Positions 15,871 to 28,226 of a stretch of 64,000 nt of DNA are shown in pieces. Location: positions 13,491,161 to 13,555,160 of the forward strand of contig NC_021677.1 of NCBI RefSeq assembly GCF_000247815.1, given 5' to 3'. How positions within the stretch are numbered: the stretch's first letter is position 1; every line of letters begins with the position of its first letter. The notes below the pieces were generated by a model that saw only the letters and a program-made list of their open reading frames with translations, was not told where the DNA came from and ran no database searches. The stretch is from Ficedula albicollis. Taxonomy: Eukaryota; Chordata; Aves; Passeriformes; Muscicapidae. Position numbers and translations under genes: made by a program.

Positions 15871-16510
15871 TGCTGTTCTGATAAAAAGAGAAGGATCAAG
15901 AAGGCAGGAAATGGGACATTTGCAAGCTTGGCATAGAAGGAGAGTGTTAAACGGGAAAGACAGGCTGCAAAGAGGGGTGGGAAAGGGTAGGTGGGTCGGA
16001 CTGGGGACAGGTTAGTAAAGAAAATCAGAAGAGACCAACTGAGGACACGGCTGTGGGGGAGAGGGAGAACGCCAGCATGCAGTAGGAGAGTGTAAGAGGG
16101 AAGAGTGCTGCAGTACAGGGAAAGTGATAACGTTTGCTTTTTCTTCTAAATAACCAAAATAAATCATCAGAAGAAAGTAGGAGGCAAGAAAAGCAGCATC
16201 AGTCAGAAGAGGGCTTTGCTCTATTTCACGCCAGTTTCCAACAACATTGGTTGCGTCAGGATAGCTTTGTGTAGATTTCCCTTTGCGAGCACTGTTGGAG
16301 AAGATACAATATGTATACTATGTATACACACTATACTAGTGTCATCTAACAATCAAGAATGGTCATTACTGTGGCACACATAGCAGACTAACTGATATTC
16401 TCATCTTCCTACAAGCCACAGTTATAAAGCAGGAGAGAGCAGAGTATCTTGTAGCCCTTTATCCTAAGTCAGAATTCTGATTAAAACTTACAATACTAAA
16501 ACTTCTGTGC

Positions 16511-16514
<4 letters not shown>
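15871..16514. other. Non-coding stretch right of the CpG island
   Basis: Purine-rich unique sequence falling to AT-rich; no gene or recognised repeat. Confidence 0.6.
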
Positions 16515-16562
<48 letters not shown>

Positions 16563-16565
16563 GGG

Positions 16566-16592
<27 letters not shown>
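16515..16592 (+). repeat. T47-GGGG-T27 tract at the 5' edge of the LTR
   Basis: 47 T, four G, then 27 T. It may be the T/G-rich beginning of the LTR that has expanded or been mis-read, or an independent poly(T) insertion. Encoded polyphenylalanine frames are spurious. Confidence 0.85.
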
Positions 16593-16596
<4 letters not shown>

Positions 16597-17555
16597 CTTA
16601 TTGGGTTTCCATGGCAAAATTTTGGAAGAGGGGAGGCTCCAGGAGTGGTTTCTGCCAGAAGATTCCCTTACATCCGACAGAGGCAATGCCATCCAGCTCC
16701 AGGATGGACTCAATTCTGGCCAATGTATTGGATAAGGGGTTCTTAAAGGGAAAAGAGTTAGAATGAAGGAGGAATTGCGGCCAGAGAATGAGTGAGATGA
16801 GTGAGAACATGTGAGAGGAGCAGGTCTTCAGACACCAAGGTCAGTGCAGAAGGAGGCACGAGAGCTGAAATTCCCCTGCAGCCCGTGGTGAGGGAGATGA
16901 GCTCCTGTAACCCACAGAGGAACACGGGCATGCAGAGATCCAGGTGCAGCCTGGAGAGGACTCCATTCCAGAGCAAGAGGCTCTGACCCCAAGCCTGTGC
17001 TGCAAACCCAGGGAACGAGGAGCCCGTGGCGGAGCAGGATTGGTGGCAGGAGTTGTGATCCTGAGAGGACCCACGCTGGAGGAAGGACCACACCCCATGG
17101 AAAGGATCCGCACTGGAGCAGCCCGTGGGAAGGGTCTTAGCTGGAGAAGCTGATGGAGAGCTGTCTACCAGGGGAGGGACCCCACGCTGGAGCAGTGTGA
17201 GGAGTGCTCCCTCTGAGGAGGAGGAGCGTGATGAACTGACCACAGCCCCCATCCCTCTGTGCTACTGAGAGGGAGGAGGTAGAGAATCAGGAGTAAAATT
17301 GGAAGAATGAGGGGTAGGGGAAGGTGTTTTTTAAGATTTGATTTTATTTCTCAATGTACTGTTCTGATTTGATTAGTAATAAACTAAATTAATTTCCCGA
17401 AGTTGAGTCTCTTTTGCCTGTAACTGGTGAGGGGTCTCTCCCTGCCCTTACCTCGACCCACAAGCCTTTCATTTTTTTTTTTCTCTCCTGACTATTTGAG
17501 GAGGGGGAATCACTTTGGTGGGCACCTGCTGTCCAGCCAGTGTCACCCCACCACA
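16593..17555 (+). mobile_element. Solo LTR of a passerine-type endogenous retrovirus
   Basis: Ordered blocks match my knowledge of a common songbird ERV LTR: gggtttccatggcaaaattt, catccgacagaggcaatgcc, accaaggtcagtgcagaagg, repeated 'cacgctggagcag' units (17068-17200), cctctgaggaggaggagcg, an AATAAA at 17378-17383, then cttacctcgacccacaagcc, gaggagggggaatcactttg, ggtgggcacctgctgtccag and a terminal caccaca at 17555. No gag, pol or env sequence adjoins it, so it is a solo LTR, with many small lesions. The 5' boundary is unclear because a T-rich tract sits there. I could not confirm a target-site duplication. I do not assign a precise family name. Confidence 0.85.
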
Positions 17556-19230
17556 GAAACCCTTACAATTCTGAGTCATTCTGATTGGTGTGAGTTATCA
17601 CAGAACTTGCAGTGAGGTCAGTTCTAATGCAATGCTTAGTCAATCAAATACAAGTTTCTTAGTGTCATTGCATGTTTAGATCTGTAAGGAGGAGATTAAG
17701 ACCAGCTCTTGCTCTGGAGTCACTCATTTGCCATGATGCTCTAAGCAAGTCTTCCAGGCTCCATCAGCTGCATGCACTCATTGCATTGAGCTTGTAACTC
17801 CACCAGGCTTTGGCCACTTGACCACCAGGACAAAATATGTTTATCCACCTCAAATGAATAGTAACTTCATTGCATAAACATTACTGTGGTTTGGATTTCA
17901 GGTCCTAAAAACGCCTGTACTGGGTCAAACTAAATGCCTGTTTATCCTGATATTCTGTCTCATGTCCCAACAGGAGCAGGTGCTGGGAAAGAGCTCAGGA
18001 GCCAGACAGTCACAGGCAACTCCCCAGCTTCTTTCTTTAGCTCTAGTACCTACATCCAGGGCTTGCCTGCAGAAGCTGTGAGCTCAGAAAGCTCCTGCTC
18101 AAGGTGGTGATTCCATATCTAACTCCTAATGGGTCTTTTTTGTGAACCTGTCCAGAGCCCGTGTAACTTCTATCATCCAGCAGTAGCCAAGTGCTCCTAA
18201 TGCTCATCTTACCTGAGCTGTGTATGAAGTGTCACCTTCTTTTGTTTGTTTTGAACCCAGATCCCATTTCATTGATTTTCTTCCATTCTTGCAATGAAAA
18301 AGACTGGGGTCACTAGTGCAGCCTCCTGCAGTGTCAGCATTGATTTCAGAGCAGGTAGCCCAGGCCTTTGTCCAGGTGAGGATGTGAAAATACTACAAGG
18401 ACAGAAATTCAACAGCCTTTCTTAACAACTAGTTCCCATATGCTTCCCATGTGGTGAAAATACTTTCATTATATCAAGTTAGAAACTCAATTTGTCACCA
18501 TTGTCATATGACCAAATCTTGAGTTGATGCATGATGGTGCCTGAGGCATTAGCAGTTTATCACATACACCTTAAATTACAGAGAAATGCATTACTGAAAA
18601 AGCAAATTTTTTTACAGTATCTTGCAGAGCTCTATTCCAAAATTAAGATCAAGATGAAAACTTAGTCTAGATTCATAAAAGTTCAGAAGCTGACTTGTGT
18701 TGGCCTTGCCAGGAGGTAGGTTTGTGATTTAGAGCCCTGGAGGAAGAATGCCTCCAGGCATCATTCATTAATAAGATTACCAGATTCTTCTGGGGTTTTT
18801 TTGTTCTTTTTTTTTTTTTCCCAGGCTCTGGTTCAGTCCTCCCTGGCTGATATCAGACACTTTTCTATTACATATAATTCATTGCACTTTAGAGGCACTG
18901 ACTGGAAGAAGCTGTTTGGGGTAAAATTAGGACTTTAGGGCCACAGTATCAGGAACTCAGCTAAAGGAAGTGAAATATGCTCTAAACCAAGGGTCTAATA
19001 AAAGCTAGGATATTTGAAGCTCCCTTTGTTGATAACTGGGTAATTCAAGGAGCCATCATGAGGTCCCTGAATACTGCAAGTTTGAACCCACATTTGACAG
19101 CTTTATAGGAATGTGTCACTAATGTTACTTGTTCTGTCTGCATTTTTTGGATGACTTCATTAAACTGGGAGAGCAGTGATACATTTTAAAGTACACCAAA
19201 AATCTGTGTCTGTACTTTCATTGGAAGAGA
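17556..19230. other. Non-coding stretch
   Basis: Unique-looking sequence after the LTR; no gene or recognised repeat. A T-rich tract lies at about 18798-18820. Confidence 0.6.
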
Positions 19231-19530
19231 GAATCACAGAATGGTTTGGGTTGGAAGGCACCTTAAAGATCACCTCCTTTCAATCCCCCAGCCCTGGGGC
19301 ACAGGGACACCTTCCACTATCCCAGGCTGCTCAGAGCCCCATCCAGCCTGCCCGCCAGCCTGCCCTTGAGCACTTCCAGGGGTGGGGCATCCACAGCTTC
19401 TCTGGGCAACCACCAGTGACTCACCACCCTCACAGTAAAGAATTTAATCCTAATACATTTTCTAAACCTGTACTCTTTCAGTATAAAAATATTACCCTTT
19501 TCCTACCACGACATGCCCTTGCAATTTCCA
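19231..19530 (-). mobile_element. CR1 LINE 3'-end fragment
   Basis: Antisense CR1 3' pattern: gaatcacagaatggtttggg, ttggaaggcaccttaaagat, gcccttgagcacttccaggg, catccacagcttctctggg, ctcaccaccctcacagtaaa, then a weaker tail through cctaccacgacatgcccttg. It is 5'-truncated, with no coding capacity left. Confidence 0.95.
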
Positions 19531-21096
19531 GAATAAACTCACTGAATATGGACATCCTTTCTACCTCACCCCTTTCTCTTCAGCCCTTGCTCTTACAACC
19601 CAGCTTCACCCTGGCAGTGGCAACATCCAAATGCTCTCATTTCTTCTATTTTCCACTTTCATTACACACACCTCCACCCCTTGCACCATTCAGGTCTGCA
19701 TGTTTCCCTGCACTTTTTCAACCCTTCATATGCTATAACTTTTCAACAAAACATGGAGTAGGAATCTGCAAATAACGCAGGAGACCCTATATGAGAATCA
19801 CAAAAAAAAAATGGAGGTATCATTTCCTTCAGTCACAATTAGATCCAGTGTCTAGAAGGTTACAGAATCACAGCTGGATTTCAGCATGGTGTGTACTCTA
19901 ATGATCTATTTCCTATTTTTCAGAGAATTCAATACAATTGAATTTGATGATCTTAGAGGTCAAAAGCTGCTGCTATTTCAGGAAGCTTAAATGAGGTACA
20001 ATGCAAAGAAAAGCCTGCTAGTTATGCCTTTTTCATCATGACCTGTATATTTTATAAAGGATAAGCACAACTTAGAAAAGGTGTGAGGCCAGACAGAGGC
20101 AGAGCATTTGAAGAGTAATGAATCTGAATTATTAAATCCTGGTTAAGGAAGCTTATAAGCCATAATGCAAATCATGTATTATGCCCTTTAGCTGCAAAAC
20201 ATCTATTATGCCTTTTAGGATGATTTTCCAGCTCTGCTTGGAACAGCTGAGAATTAAAATCATGAAAGGTTTCATGGTGAGACGGATTAATTTGCAAAAC
20301 AATTTCAGAGCAGTTCACTGTCTGATTATACTGAAATACAGGTTGTGCAACCACATTGTTCTTCAGGATTGTGCAGTGTGATTCCTGTCTAGCTTAAGAC
20401 ACCAGAAATTAGTACATTGATTCTTAGGTAGAAGACTGTATTGATCAGACAATAGGGGAAATATGGAAGAGATCTTGGAGACATTAGGCAAATCCACACT
20501 CCTGGAAAATTTCCAACACCATTACTCCAAAACTGCAATACTTTTTCAGATTATGGAAGAACTACACGAACTACACTATGGTATATTTATTCAAATTGTG
20601 GAAAACAACTTCAGCTGTTGGATTCTCAGACAGCATGGGGAAAAGCCAGCTCAGGAGAAGAGTACCAACAGAACTCTTCAATTTGAAAAAAATTTTAAAA
20701 AGTGGCCATGCACAGCTAGAGCCACTGTCAAGCTGTAGGATGAAGAAACACTTAATGAAATAGATTGAACATGCAGATTTTTTTCCAATCTGAAGTCTTA
20801 AGATTGTTTAAAACATGAAGAGGACAAATTAAAAAGATTCAAGTTCAAGAACAAACATTACATTAGTGGGTAGGGAAAGCAAACAAGATAACAAAAAATC
20901 ACTATTGTATTACTTTGAAACTAAAATATAGTTGATAAGATTTAATACATACCAATCAATTTTATTCCTTGTTCATTTGTGTCAGTATGAATAGAAAACA
21001 GCTTGATTTATGCCAAGATGAATTTGAAGATGGATGATACATAGAAATTTTCCCAAATGTAATGAGCACTAAAGCAGCCTAAGTAGGAATATCATG
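19531..21096. other. Non-coding stretch
   Basis: No gene or recognised repeat. The long plus-strand frame ending at 19775 begins inside a CR1 and is not credible as a protein. Confidence 0.6.
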
Positions 21097-21265
21097 GTAT
21101 TCCCTTTATCAACAAATTCTAAAGTCTGGCTCAGACAAAATTTCTGTCAGGGAAATTCTAAGTATACTTATTTTGTCTCAGATATTCCCTTATCAACAAA
21201 TTCTAAAGGCTGGCTCAGACAAAATTTCTGTCAGGGAAATTCTAAGTATACTTATTTTGTCTCAG
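21097..21265. repeat. Two-copy tandem duplication, period 84-85
   Basis: A unit beginning tattccct(t)tatcaacaaat starts at 21098 and 21183 and ends cttattttgtctcag. A one-base indel and one substitution (aaag(t/g)ctgg) separate the copies. Confidence 0.95.
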
Positions 21266-23758
21266 GTCAGGAGCTATTAAAAGATGATCTCAAAAGAACC
21301 ATTTTAGTCTATATTTCTGTGAAAATAAATGCTGGTTCAAAATGTTAAGATTGTTAGAAATAGATGGACATCAAAAATTGTCATCATCTGATAGGTACCA
21401 AAGAGCACCTTTATTGAGTGGCTATCTAGTTGACAAGAAGAATTCATGGCAACCTCTTGAACTGAAAGATTTCTGTTACTGACAAGGAGAGGAAGGACAA
21501 TCCCTGGTGCAGTAAAGAAAGATAAGCAACAATGCACAATGGCACTACTGGTGGCATGACCAAATATAGAGCACACACTCATTCCTGATCTGGAGTGTTT
21601 TCTGTTGAACCACACAACCTACAGAAGGAAGGGCAGCAAGAGTCACAAGTTATGTACTAAAATTTGGCGCACCATCTGCAAGACATCACCCATTTCCAAC
21701 CTAAGCACTTTCCAGGACAGAATTTATATATATATATGTTAATACAATGCCAAATAAATCTTGAGCAGAACAGAAAACACTATTGTCACCAATAGACTGT
21801 GATTTACCTTTTTATAAGTGCTGACATTAAATGAAACATATTTTACACCTTCTGTACAGGGCGGTTTATGCCGTGGGGAAAGTGAATGCAAATTTTAGAC
21901 AAAGTAAGATTTTTGAAGCTTATTTTCCTTGCAATAGACTGAGAGGTTTCCCTAAATTTCCATGGGACCTGTGTCAGGCAACAGAATTCTAAGAGCACCA
22001 GAAGATAAATATAGCTGATAAAATAAGAAATATTAAATAATGGTAAATCTATTGTTGAAGGAATTCCAAATACGGAAAAAGGAATTATTCATTTTCCTGG
22101 CCACTGGAAAGAATATAAACAAGTTCAGATTGTATCCACAGTTCCTTTGAGGAAGATATGGAGCATGACATTGTACAAGAATAGTCTGGAGGCTCACTGT
22201 CTCCCTGTGCAGCAGGGTCTGACTGGAGACTGCACACAGGCATCAGCCCAGACAGTGACACTGCTGAGCAAGACAGATGGGAAAATGACATTGAGAAGGC
22301 AACACTGGTGCTGCATAACAAATCTAAACTTCTCCTTCCAAAACATGCTGAACTCTCCTAAGAGGAAAAAAAAAAAAAGGTAATTATCTTTAGTTAAAAT
22401 GTTTTCCTTTCCAAACCACCATTGCTTTTCAAAAGTATGTTCTCACTGAAAGTACCCTTTGTGAAATCCAGAAGGTATCTTCAAAATAATTCTATTTTCC
22501 TTACAAATGCCCTTCATGTTTAAAGACATCCTACTGATGTACCTTCTAGATGCAAACATCTGAATGTATCCAATTACCTCTCTCTCACCTGAATATCCAT
22601 TTGCCTGAAAGAATTATATTCATAGAATCAAGTTAAGTATGTCCCCTGAAATGCACAAAAATGCACACAAAAGCAAAAATGAATGAATGCATTCCCTAAT
22701 GACTGTCAATTTACAATTTCCTGTCACACAAGCTTTTATGATTACTATATTTAACATAGTCCCATCTCCTCTTCATTTTCTCCCTTTTGCATTTCACAAA
22801 GTCTCAATAATTTACATACCCAGCACCTAGAATCCACACAGAAGGATATATTTGGTAATCAAAAATTCAACTAAATAACAAATAGTCATAATTTTGTCAC
22901 GACAATTCTTATCATTCTCAACAGAGATGGCAATAGTTAAATATCTGCACAATGCTCAAGTTATTTGTAGAGGGGAGAAATACAAAAGAGCAATTATGTG
23001 CCAAAGTCACGGGATCATTTCCAGAAATTTGACTTGCATCTTATAATGAACACTTGAGGGTATTTTTCTCTTTTTTTTTCTTGGCAAAGAACACTGTAAG
23101 CCTGGCAGCACTGAGAAACCCTCAATTCTTCAATACTGATGTACCTGTGACTATCAACATTTGGTTTAAGCAGACACTTAAAGTCAATTCCATATTTATG
23201 AACAAAAACAGACTCCCCGTCATTCCATGACACCTGAGTATGAAGAGATCCTTTTTTAAGAAATGGGACAAATGCAAAGACAAATATCACTGATCCTCAT
23301 GACTAAAATACTCAAAATTTTAAATCAAACTGTTCAATTCTCTGATGTTGCCTCAGGCATTAAGCATTTGACTTCTTTCCCCAAAATGAGCTACCTCACT
23401 TTATTCCCATCAAAGCTTTTTTCCCTGGTTTTGAGTCCACCATTCCATGAATGGTATTGCCCTTTTTTCAGCCCTTTGGCAACTGCCATTTTTTTGCAAC
23501 TACATATTATATTTAGGGCAAGCAGAGCATCACATATTCCTAACAATCTTCACTAGGACATTTTTTCCTAAAGAAATTTAAGACCCCTGAATTCACTTTT
23601 CAGGCTCCTCCCTAAGTTTGCTCTCCATTTGCTTAGGAAGACCCAAAACTTCACCCTGGAGTCCCCACAGTAGTAATAGAAACTAACCTGTTCATCAGGA
23701 TGTTTTCAAATTTGAATATGTCAAAGATAAAACAGATTTTCACCTCATTTTTCTTCCA
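21266..23758. other. Non-coding stretch
   Basis: AT-rich with a short (TA)n at 21727-21738. No gene, RNA or recognised transposon. Reading frames are short and unconvincing. Confidence 0.6.
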
Positions 23759-23860
23759 ACACCCATAAATAGCTTGCTGCTGCTCTGTAGATCACTTAAC
23801 ACACCTCTAAACACCCATTAATAGCTTTCTGCTGCTCTGTAGATCACTTAACACACCTCT
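23759..23860. repeat. Two-copy tandem duplication, period 52
   Basis: A unit beginning acacccat(a/t)aatagct and ending acttaacacacctct starts at 23759 and 23811, with a few substitutions. Confidence 0.95.
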
Positions 23861-26800
23861 GTGCATGCTAATAGCAACCCTCACACAAGATTCCAGACAA
23901 GATTCCATTTTAGCATCTTCTGCCCTACCTTTCCAGAGATGTAACTTTCTCAGCAGGCTTGTGACTTGCCAAGGTCTCAGTCCTCTTCCTAAATGAGCTT
24001 TTGCCAGGCAGAAAAATCTCTTCTTTACTGTGGTCTCCCAAATCCTTTTTCAAAGACCCCTTTGCAAAAGAATCTAAGATTTTGATTATCTGCTTGCCTC
24101 CAGGAGGTAGCTGGGGGTTAATCATTCTCCCTCATTTTTCTGGCAGCATGAGGTGTGCATGCCTCATCACAGCTTTCCAATATCTGACTTCTCTCCAGTT
24201 TCTTCCTGCTTTTTGTTACAATCCTAGCACATGTGCCTTCTTGATAATCTTCCACATCGATTTTTGTCTCTTCCTATGCTTGGGCTCAGGTCCTTCGTGG
24301 TTTTCATTCCATAGTCTACTGCTACACACCTGTGCCCCTTCCACTCTCGTTTTCAATGATTTGCAACAGCAATCAGTCTCCAAAGACAATGTGATAAACC
24401 ATCTATATGTGAGCATGACAAAACCAGTAGCTATAGTAACAGGAAAGCTTTAAACAAAACTGGAAAAAAAAATCTGAGGGATATTGCTCAACTGTTCCTC
24501 CATCCCCAAACATTGCATGGTTCCATAAATGTCCTCCTGTGTTCCTGTGCCTGATTCTACCTCCACCTAGCCCTAAACACAGTGAGATAAAAATAAAACT
24601 TTATTTTGTTTGGCTTAAGGAGGAAAAATAAATATATAATCACACACAACAAAACTAGGAAAAGGTTGTCTCTTTCCCTGAAAGAAAAAAATATATCTGT
24701 AAGTTGCAAATCCAGGAGAGGCAGAATTGTCACTATCCCAGCACTAAGGCCAAGTGTTGATACCTGTGACCCATCTCACTGTCACACAGAGTTGGAGAGC
24801 AATTTCTGACAGTACAGAACAGCACAGGTAACTTTAAAAACACAGGTACCTTGTGAACCTTCTTGAATCTAACTGGACTGAGTCAAGGTAATAAATAAAT
24901 TAATAAATAAGTTAATAAATGAGGTAATAAAGAAAATGCTTTTTTTCCTAACTGACATATATTTTTCATTCCCTAAAGCCTGTGTAGGTGGACTTCCACA
25001 GAAAAGACCAAAATAGACTCAGGGACTCAGCTTACTTGACCACTTGAAAGGTGAGCAAGGTCAGCAGAACACTGTTCAGTAATTTAACACACTTATACCT
25101 GTGTCACACCTTTTCATTCCTGCATGTTAGAATATGCATGTCAAAACAGATAAACAATACAGACTTAATTTATACCGAAAAAAATGCCATTGTTTTATAG
25201 AGATTAAAAGAAACTAAACCATCTTCATTTACTGCCGTATTACCTTCAAAAAAATTAATATTTCTTATATGCCCCTTCCTGTCTTGAGGAAGTAGGACTA
25301 TTCCATGTATCTTTTAAATACATACAAATTTGTTGCCCTTCTCAATAAAACCCACCTGAAATAGATTTCCTTTTAATCAGTGAAGTAAGTGGGCATGCAA
25401 ATCAGGAGAGAGAATTATGCATTTCAGCAAGGAATAGCCTGATATTTGTCAAACTGGAATATTATTATACCTGATTCAATTTTACACATTGACATCTCTC
25501 CATTGTTATTGATTAATGGTTAAAGCTCTCTAAGGTTGTTATACAACGCTGTTATAAATAACTTATATTATTTAGATACATAATGGATGTGATCTATACA
25601 AATGATGAATTATATCCCTCTTCTTAATTACAGCGTCCTCTGAAATCTAATTTAAATAGTAGCTAAGCAGATTAAACTCAAAAGCAAGAACAACAGCAAG
25701 TCAGTTTGCAAAATGATAAATTTATGGGGTTTTTCTCTCAGTGCTGTAGAGTTTTGCCACAGAATGTTTTGTAAAGTATCATCTTTTTCAATATCTTATT
25801 AGATCACTGTAATCTGGATTTACATATTGATTCATTCCTTTTCAATGTCAATCAAGAAGTGAAAATTTAATAAAAAACAACTCTAATTGCTCCTCGGAGA
25901 CTTAGCAATAATTACTCCCATATCATCTCAGTGAGGCAGACGTCTTTAACACATTCTGTTTTTCAAGCATAACAATTGTACATTCCTTTTGGGCACTGCA
26001 TACTCCTCAAATCAGCATTTCCCTCACTGAGATGTTGAAGGCTGCCTTAACAACATATCACATAGGGGCTACACTTGATAAAATTGAGACTGTATTCTGT
26101 CAACAATAATTATGTGGGTGTTTTGCTCATTTCCTGCTACAGCTGTCCCATGGCAACAGCGTGAAAGCAGCGCTCGTTTTTTAAATACATAAATGGCTGC
26201 TTTGCTGACACATTTCTGGCTCAGGTTTGGCAAAGGCGAGGTGAAAACAAAGACTTTTTTGAGAAACTATCACAACTACTTCTACTACGTGCAAATCTGT
26301 AGGGAATGTGCTAATTCCAAGCGGAGGGCTCAGCTTTGCTGCAGTAGTGGCAGAGGTGGCCTGAGGCATTTCCAGAGACTGGTAGCAAGCCAGCATTTGC
26401 TCTTCAGGCCATTCTCTCCATCTTCAGTGAATTTCACAACTAATACCTCAACTGAAGGTCATTGTTCTGCTTAACCCTGCCTTTGGGGCTGTTGCTGATA
26501 AATTCATGCTAAAATTCCACGTTTTATAGAATTATATCCACCTGTAGTGCTGAAAAAATAGCTGGTGGTGTCGATGATCTTGTCATATAAACTCTGGTAC
26601 ATAATTATTTTGGCACATTGGAAATCAGCTTTGCGATTTTGAGTTTTAATTGTTTTGAGAATATTTACTTTTCTAAGATTATTTTATGGCTTGTGAACCA
26701 AAAAGAATAGGTGCTGCACAGACAGTTCATAAAGTTACAAGATGAATTAGGATATTGCAGGTTTTGCCCTTGGCTCTGTGAACATCTATGCAATGAGACC

Positions 26801-28026
26801 TGATGGCAGGATCAAGTGCACCTGCAACTCCAGCCTTTCCAATATCAGCTTCACTGAGAAAACTAGCAAAAATGATACCATTATGGTTATTTTTTTCCTA
26901 TTATGAGCACCCCAACTAAACTTCTTTCATTTAAGTTGATACTAATGCAATGAGAAACATCTGGAGATTAACAAAGTGGACCAGATTCAGGCTGGATTTT
27001 TAGAAGGAACCATTTAATAACCCACCATATGTCTCTGGGAGGATCCTTTCTTTTCGTTTTAAATTCTAAAGGGACTTTAAGAACAAAATGTAACACAAAT
27101 AAAATGTAAAATCCATAGATACATATATTTAAGATAAATCTATTATAGAATTTGAAGAATAAAACAGTTTTTGCACCAGGGGAAAGGAACACAACTCAAA
27201 CTAAGGCAACACATCATGCCAAGCTGTACATTGGAGTATCAACAAAGCCCAGTGTGCCTGGAATGCCCAGAGTGAATCTTACACTAGCCACATATCAATT
27301 GTCTTTTGTATTGTCACAAGGATGTAAAGGAAACCGGGAGTGTTTGCTATCAGCATCTGATTAACCACTGAATTCTAACCGTAGTTTTGGAACAAAGAAC
27401 AATTTTATTTGATGCCAACCATTGTCTGTGTCAGGGAAACAGCACAGTTTCCATTAGAGGAGGAAGAATTTAAATTCTGATAAGATGTGGGGATGAAATG
27501 CTAACTTAAACCAAATGAATATTCATATAGGAAAGTGAAAATAGGTGTCAAGGACTTGCTGCACTTAAGTCCTGGGTTACATGAAAACTGTACACCATTC
27601 AACAAAACAACAAGGTTTCTAATGATTACTTTCCCCATATAATTTATTCATCTATTCCAGAGCAGTGTTTCAGGGCTTAATGAGTATTTGTAAAGCTCTG
27701 ACTGAAATGCACTCTCAAAATGCAAAACATTAAACCATTTACAATGAATGAAGTAGTGTAGATTACTGGTTCAGAAAAGCCACTGCAGCTCATCAACATG
27801 TGCATTTGAAGGGTGTATTACTTCACCAGGCCCCTGTTCACAATCCTGTGCAGTTGAAAGGCTAAGTGTGCTTCCTTCCTGCTGAATCCACTCTGATGCC
27901 CAGGAAAAGTTGAGGAACTTTCTCTCTTCTCATGTTTCACCCCATGTCACCCATATTTTCCCCATATGAGTCAATCTCATATCACATCTTCAAGAATTAC
28001 TTGGAGAATAAACAAAATTAAGTATC
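23861..28026. other. Gene-free AT-rich stretch
   Basis: No gene or named transposon. It contains a TAAA-type simple repeat at 24888-24935. 25380-26060 is a long repeat-free AT-rich block with homeodomain-like cores (attgattaatgg, caataattactccc) that could be a conserved non-coding element. Confidence 0.5.
24888..24935 (+). repeat. Imperfect (TAAA)n simple repeat
   Basis: gtaataaataaattaataaa followed by further taaataag/taaatgag/taaagaa units. An ordinary microsatellite. Confidence 0.85.
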
Positions 28027-28226
28027 AATAGAATGGTCTGGGTTGGAAGGGACCTTAAAGACCCTCTCTTTCCAACCCTCCCACCATGGGCAGGGACACC
28101 TCCCACTAGACCAGGTAGCTGAAATTCCCATCCAGCCTGCCCTTGAACACTTCCAGGGATGGGACATCCACAGCTTCCCTGGGCAACCTGTTCCAGTGCC
28201 CCACCACCCTCACCGGGAAGAGCTAG
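28027..28226 (-). mobile_element. CR1 LINE 3'-end fragment
   Basis: Antisense CR1 3' pattern on the plus strand: gaatggtctgggttggaagg, gaccttaaagaccctctctt, accatgggcagggacacctc, cttgaacacttccagggatg, ggcaacctgttccagtgccc and accaccctcaccgggaag. It is about 200 bases long and non-coding. Confidence 0.95.

Noticed and set aside
16758..17252. 164-codon minus-strand frame
   Set aside because: Lies antisense in the ERV LTR; a by-product of the GC-rich 'cacgctggagcag' repeats.
19176..19775. 199-codon plus-strand frame
   Set aside because: Its first half is antisense CR1 sequence and the rest has no protein-like conservation signal that can be seen.
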